A stretch of DNA of 64,000 nt. Origin: Apricaphanius iberus (Eukaryota > Chordata > Actinopteri > Cyprinodontiformes > Aphaniidae). This document shows positions 59,470-64,000 of the stretch, piece after piece. The stretch spans positions 1,456,501 to 1,520,500 of the forward strand of contig JAPXFQ010002690.1 of the NCBI GenBank assembly GCA_028564705.1, read 5' to 3'. The translations under genes and the position numbers were made by a program. The notes beneath the pieces are model-generated. The model saw only the letters and a list, made by a program, of their open reading frames with translations, was not told the origin of the DNA and ran no database searches. How positions within the stretch are numbered: position 1 is the first letter of the stretch; every line of letters starts with the position of its first letter.

Positions 59470-59600
59470 ATCATACAATGTGATTTCCTGGATTTTCCTT
59501 TCATTCTGTCTCTCACAACTGAAATTCACCTATGATGAAAATTACATGCCTCCTATCTTTTTAAGAGGGAAAACTTGCACAATTGGTGGCTGCATATCTA
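59470..59600 (+). mobile_element. Right terminal repeat fragment of a Passport-like Tc1
   Basis: 'aaaatcatacaatgtgattt' and 'ctgtctctcacaactgaaat' match the right terminal repeat of the family at 36795-38129. The younger Tc1 element begins immediately after it. Confidence 0.55.
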
Positions 59601-59604
59601 CATA

Positions 59605-61219
59605 TACAGGTGCTAGCCAGTAAATTAGAATATCATCAAAAAGTTGAATTATTTCAGTAATTCCATTCAAAACGTGAAACTTGTCTACTGTATACTTTCC
59701 TTCCACACATAGTGATATATTTCAAGTGTTTATTAATTTTCATTTTTATTATTTCAACTGACAGCTAATGAAAACACCAAATTCAGTATCTCAGAAAATT
59801 AGAATATTCTGAAAAGGCTCAATATAGAAGACACCTGGTGCCACTCTAATCAGCTGATTAACTCAAAACACCTGCAAAGGCCTTTAAAAGGTCCCTCAGT
59901 CTTGTTCTGAAGGCTCCACAATCATGGGGAAGACTTCTGACTTAACAGCTGTCCAAAAGACGACCATTGACACCTTGTACAAGGAGGGCAAGACACAAAA
60001 GGTGATTGCTAAAGAAGCTGGCTGTTCGCAGAGCTCTGTGTCCAAGCACATTAACAGACAGGCGAAGGGACGGAAAAAATGTGGTAGAAAAAAGTGTACA
60101 AGCTCTAGGGATAACCGCACCCTGCAGAGAATTGTGACGACAAACCCATTCAAAAATGTGGGGGGGATCCACAAAGAGTGGACTGCAGCTGGAGTCAGCG
60201 CTTCAAGAACCACCATGAAGAGACTCATGAAAGACATGGGATTCAGCTGTCGCATTCCGTGTGTCAAGCCACTCTTGAACAAGAAACAGCGTAAGAAGCG
60301 TCTCGCCTGGGCCAAGGACAAAAAGGACTGGACTGCTGCTGAGTGGTCCAAAGTTATGTTTTCTGATGAAAGCAATTTTTGCATTTCCTTTGGAAATCAA
60401 GGACCCAGAGTCTGGAGGAAGAGCGGAGAAGCACAGAATCCACGTTGCATGAGGTCCAGTGTAAAGTTTCCACCGTCAGTGATGGTGTGGGGTGCCATGT
60501 CATCTGCCGGTGTTGGCCCACTCTGTTTCCTGAGGTCCAAGGTCAATGCAGCTGTCTACCAGGAAGTTTTAGAGCACTTCATGCATCCTGCTGCTGACCA
60601 ACTTTATGGGGATGCAGACTTCACTTTTCAACAGGACTTGGCACCTGCACACAGTGCCAAAACCACCAGTACCTGGTTCAAGGACCATGGTATCCCTGTC
60701 TTTGATTGGCCAGCAAACTCGCCTGACCTTAACCCCATAGAAAATCTATGGGGTATTGTGAAGCGGAAGATGCCATACGCTAGACCCAACAATGCAGAGG
60801 AGCTGAAGACGACTATCAGAGCAACCTGGGCTCTCATAACACCTGAGCAGTGCCACAGACTGATCGAGTCCATGGCACGCCGCATTACTGCAGTGATTGA
60901 GGCAAAAGGAGCCCCGACTAAGTATTGAGTGCTATACATGAACATTCTTTTCATGTTCATTCTTTTCAGTTGGCCAACATTTTAAAAAAAAACATTTTTT
61001 TTCATTGGCCTTTAAAATATTCTAATTTTTTGAGATACCAAATTTGGAGTTTTCATTAGTCGTCACTTATAAATTTCAAAATTAAAAGAAATAAACATTG
61101 GAAATACATTGCTCTGTGTGCATTGCATGAATATAATGTACAAGTTTCACGTTTTGAATGGAATTACTGAAATAATTCAACTTTTTGATGATATTCTAAT
61201 TTACTGGCCAGCACCTGTA
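59605..61219 (+). mobile_element. Apparently intact Tc1-like transposon
   Basis: The element starts TACAGGTGCTAGCCAGTAAA and ends in its inverse (TTTACTGGCCAGCACCTGTA). A TA dinucleotide flanks it at 59603-59604 and 61220-61221. Terminal repeats extend about 215 bp; the outer 79 bp differ at only one or so positions. Each repeat carries an outer and an inner 'aaattagaatat' motif, the IR/DR arrangement of active fish Tc1 elements. Total length is 1615 bp, within the normal 1.6-kb range. A dead relative is at 20722-21500. Confidence 0.92.
59924..60928 (+). CDS. Tc1-type DD34E transposase, uninterrupted
   Basis: A 334-codon open frame of typical Tc1 length (about 340). It binds the terminal repeats and performs cut-and-paste transposition at TA sites. 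Residues 1-50 form the first helix-turn-helix (LTAVQKTTIDTLYKEGKTQ, then EAGCSQSSVSKHINR). Residues 55-115 form the second DNA-binding part with a basic GRKK segment. The catalytic residues are D148 (FSDESN), D238 (QQDLAPAH) and E273 (NSPDLNPIENLW), with 34 residues between the last two. The glycine-rich box MVWGAMSSAGVGPL is present. It ends EAKGAPTKY, the usual family C-terminus. No stop or frameshift was seen. The promoter is presumably in the 5' region between the left repeat and the ATG. Confidence 0.93.
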   Translation: MGKTSDLTAVQKTTIDTLYKEGKTQKVIAKEAGCSQSSVSKHINRQAKGRKKCGRKKCTSSRDNRTLQRIVTTNPFKNVGGIHKEWTAAGVSASRTTMKRLMKDMGFSCRIPCVKPLLNKKQRKKRLAWAKDKKDWTAAEWSKVMFSDESNFCISFGNQGPRVWRKSGEAQNPRCMRSSVKFPPSVMVWGAMSSAGVGPLCFLRSKVNAAVYQEVLEHFMHPAADQLYGDADFTFQQDLAPAHSAKTTSTWFKDHGIPVFDWPANSPDLNPIENLWGIVKRKMPYARPNNAEELKTTIRATWALITPEQCHRLIESMARRITAVIEAKGAPTKY

Positions 61220-61221
61220 TA

Positions 61222-63374
61222 TCTTAGTGTTAGTCCGTTATCGGCGTTAACGTGCTGCGTTAACGTGATACTCTTACTGGTTGATAAAAAAATTAGAGCT
61301 GTTAATCTATTCTAAAAGTTACGTTGGGAGCTGGGTCTATATTATGCAAGCTTTGATGACTTTCACCTTGATATTTTAGTGCGGATGTATACCTATAAGT
61401 GCACTGTAGGGGGCGAGAACGAGTCTTCGGACCGGTGTGTATGCCAACTGGGAAACTGCTAAAGGGAAAATGTATTTTTAAGAAGCGGCAAGTTTGCGAC
61501 ACACAAACGCAGTTTACCTTTTTGCTCCAGGTGCTGCGAAGGAAGAACGGAGGATGGAGGGAAGTGGGGCGAGATAGACGGCAGGAGGAAGTCCGGAAGA
61601 AGAGAAGGGGGGGCAGAAGTTATGTTCAGACTCATTATTCTCCGCTTTTCTACAATGATTGGCTGGTTCACTGTGCTACTGCATCGTGTTGACAAGCATG
61701 TGTACTGCACATTTAGCATACAGCTCACATGTCTGAATGGCTTTTTTTTCCGTAGAAGGGCGAGTCGTCGAGCCAACGTAGATGTGAAATTATGTACTTG
61801 TTATGAAAAATATGTAGCCTACAGGTTCATAGGGTTGCATTTTGTAGGCATGGCACTGGAATTTCTGGTGTGGTGGAGTGCCATGGTAACACCTATGTAA
61901 AAGGGAAAGTCTGCCCTGGTCTAATGCACCACCTGACTTGAGAAACCCATTCTCATAGACTTACATTTAGTAATTTTTCAGGTAGTACATTTATTCTGAA
62001 TGCCTTCGCCAGAAATAAAAATGAACCATTCTAGATTAATTCCAAGATTCACAGCAACAAAGTGTCTTCAGTCAAAGGTTTCTTGGCTGCAACATTGACC
62101 ACTACAGGAAATCCTTCATGCCCATAACCATCATCATCTACAACAACTCCTTGAGTAATTAATTAGTATGAGTTACAACAAACTTGTCTTCTGGTTTCCG
62201 CATTTGTAGTGAACAAATAAAGGAACCTGATGAGGTCTGGGACTTTCCTCTTAAACAGCCGAGAGGATTGGTTGTTTATTAGTGCTGAAATACAGGGGTA
62301 AAGGGGAAGAGCAGAAAGACGGTGCAGCCAGCAGACATAAAGGAAGGAGCTGTGTAGTCTGTGCAGCACAAATGAAACTAGGCGGAGGACCCCGCTGCGT
62401 TAGGAACATTGTATCCATGGATTAACACCACACGTTCAAACCCAATTTAGCAGAACTGTGTGCACTATCTCTATGGGCTGTGTCCCTTGATTTTCTATTC
62501 TCTGACCTCTTTTTCATTTTCCCACTTAAAGCTTTTGATTAAAAAGAGGGTCAAGGAAGTATATTCATAAAACTAATAGGGTGTGGCCTGGAATCAACAA
62601 AGACAGTGAAAAGAGGACAAAGATTAGAGATTTTTAGGGGCATGAGATCCATGAGGCATGGTGTTGAAACGAGGCTGCTGCTCAGCTCAAGTTTTCTTAA
62701 TAAAGAGAATTTGGACATGATATACTTACAATGCAAAGTAATTGGATATATTTTCTACCCTGCCAATAAATAAATATAGTTCTTTAAATAATAGTTTTAA
62801 AATGAGAAAATGTTTCTCCTAATGAGTTGAAATGATTTAACCTCTTTGTAAATATTCAACAGAAACCAGGGTGCTTTTGTTTCTCTCAAGGTGAAGTGAA
62901 AATTGAAACCCCGGGCAAAACACAGAAGCAATAATTTAATTATTCCAGTCTAAAAGATTGCTATTGACAGCTGAAAGATGGGAGCATTCACATCTAGTTA
63001 ATGACTTCCACACATACCTGCCTAAGGGAAAGAGAAACATCAGCAATTGCATCATGTGTTAAATGCATTATTTTGGGGGGGGATTATGTTTTCTGCTGTT
63101 ATAAAGTCATCATATGAGTGAATGGAGTTAATCTGTGTGGAATTCAAACAGTGTAGAAAGAGCATAATGAAGAATAATAAAAAAAACTAGACAGTTCTTG
63201 GGAGGTGTGAACAGGGTTATGTCATACAACTTTATCCGAACCTGTTAATATCTAAAAAATGACTGTTCAATATAGCATCCAAAAAACATCAAAAGAGGAC
63301 ACCGAACGAGATATGAATGTCCACAAAAACTGACAGCTTAGGCGCGGAAAGTATTAATCAGAGAAACAACCAAG
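61222..63374. other. Gene-free region right of the Tc1 element
   Basis: The 61230-61290 stretch contains repeated 'cgttaacgtg' motifs that hint at another transposon end. I see no exon or complete element in the rest. Confidence 0.3.
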
Positions 63375-63500
63375 ATGCCCTGGTAAACTTTGGGGAGGCT
63401 GCAGAGATTCAAAACTCAGGTGGGGGAGTCAGAGACTACTACTAGTTGAATATAACCAATCTGGTTTTATTGAAACATGTCAAGAACCAAGCCATAAGAA
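63375..63500 (+). mobile_element. Tc1-like transposase fragment
   Basis: 'ggaggctgcagagattcaaa' and 'actcaggtgggggagtcaga' match the mid-transposase segment also seen at about 2810. It is decayed. Confidence 0.45.
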
Positions 63501-63705
63501 GACATTTTTGTTAAGTGAGACAAGTCACGTATAGCCAGCATATAAAACAAGGTGCTCTGTAAGTAATGCTGAACCTCTCTCTGAGCTCATTATCATCATG
63601 TAGAGGTTTTCTACCAAAAAAGGGAACCTGTGGTAGTTCAGTGAAGGCAAAAAAGCCAATGTTAAGGCTGTTCTTAGCTGGTTCTTTCAAAGCACTGGTT
63701 GCAAT

Positions 63706-64000
63706 AAGTGAACTGCTCAAAAAATAAAGGGAACGCTAAAATAGCACATCGCAAATCAGAATGAATAAAATACTCAAGTTTATCAACGCATGGACTTGGT
63801 CTGGACTTGGAGCTACACTCAAAGTAGAAAAACCCACTACAGGCTGATCCAACTTTGATGTAATGTCCTTAAAACAGGTCAGACTGAGGCTCAGTATTGT
63901 GTGTGGCCTCCACGTGGCTGTATGATCTCCCTACAACGCCTTGGTGGTACTGATGAGGTGGCGGATGGACTGCTGGGGGATCTCCTCCCACACCTGGACT
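63706..64000 (-). mobile_element. Tc1/mariner-like element running off the right edge
   Basis: 'gaactgctcaaaaaataaag' is the terminal repeat of a familiar fish IS630-Tc1/mariner family. 'tgtgtggcctccacgtggct' and 'gatgaggtggcggatggact' are the reverse complement of its transposase 3' region. The remainder lies outside the window. Confidence 0.65.

Noticed and set aside
59896..60384. 162-codon minus-strand ORF
   Set aside because: It is antisense to the intact Tc1 transposase.

Overview
The window is nuclear DNA of a ray-finned fish, most likely an acanthomorph teleost. It has split vertebrate genes with canonical GT-AG introns and a dense load of teleost-type mobile DNA: Tc1/mariner, hAT MITEs, Rex3-like RTE, L2-type LINEs, a tRNA-like SINE and tetranucleotide satellites. 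No bacterial operon, CRISPR array or virus is visible. The species cannot be named from sequence alone.

Four host genes are readable exon by exon. (1) Positions 1028-8622 (+): the 3' eight coding exons of a synaptic vesicle glycoprotein 2 gene; the 5' part lies left of the window. (2) Positions 16769-20517 (+): a complete six-exon mrps11, mitoribosomal protein uS11m, 191 aa. (3) Positions 24050-41648 (-): a complete 17-coding-exon pdpr, the regulatory subunit of pyruvate dehydrogenase phosphatase, 892 aa, with a non-coding first exon near 42190-42290. (4) Positions 46893-50333 (-): pnoc, prepronociceptin, two coding exons, 244 aa. mrps11 and pdpr are convergent and both act in mitochondria. 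The SV2 gene and pnoc are neuronal: a vesicle membrane protein and a secreted neuropeptide precursor. The neighbours share no pathway beyond that.

Mobile DNA fills most of the rest. Between the SV2 gene and mrps11 lies a nearly full-length RNase H-bearing non-LTR retrotransposon (11037-16257) with target-site duplications, an intact ORF1, and an ORF2 broken by three stops and one frameshift. The gap between mrps11 and pdpr holds a decayed Tc1 copy and a 5'-truncated Rex3-like element with an 11-bp duplication. Introns of pdpr hold a 1.6-kb fold-back element, a self-inverted Tc1 derivative with a hAT MITE nested in it, and several L2 pieces. To the right of pnoc there is a tetranucleotide satellite joined to a truncated LINE, a decayed Rex3 copy, and at 59605-61219 a Tc1 element whose 334-aa DD34E transposase and long IR/DR termini look intact. 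The right edge enters another Tc1/mariner-like element.

The most interesting points are the intact Tc1 element, a second opioid-like FGGF peptide in the nocistatin position of the pnoc precursor, the self-inverted Tc1 with its nested hAT element, and two strong hairpins in introns of mrps11 and pdpr. I found no convincing wholly new biological system. All exon boundaries were set by eye from splice consensus, phase and family similarity. All repeat-family names rest on recognition rather than a database search.
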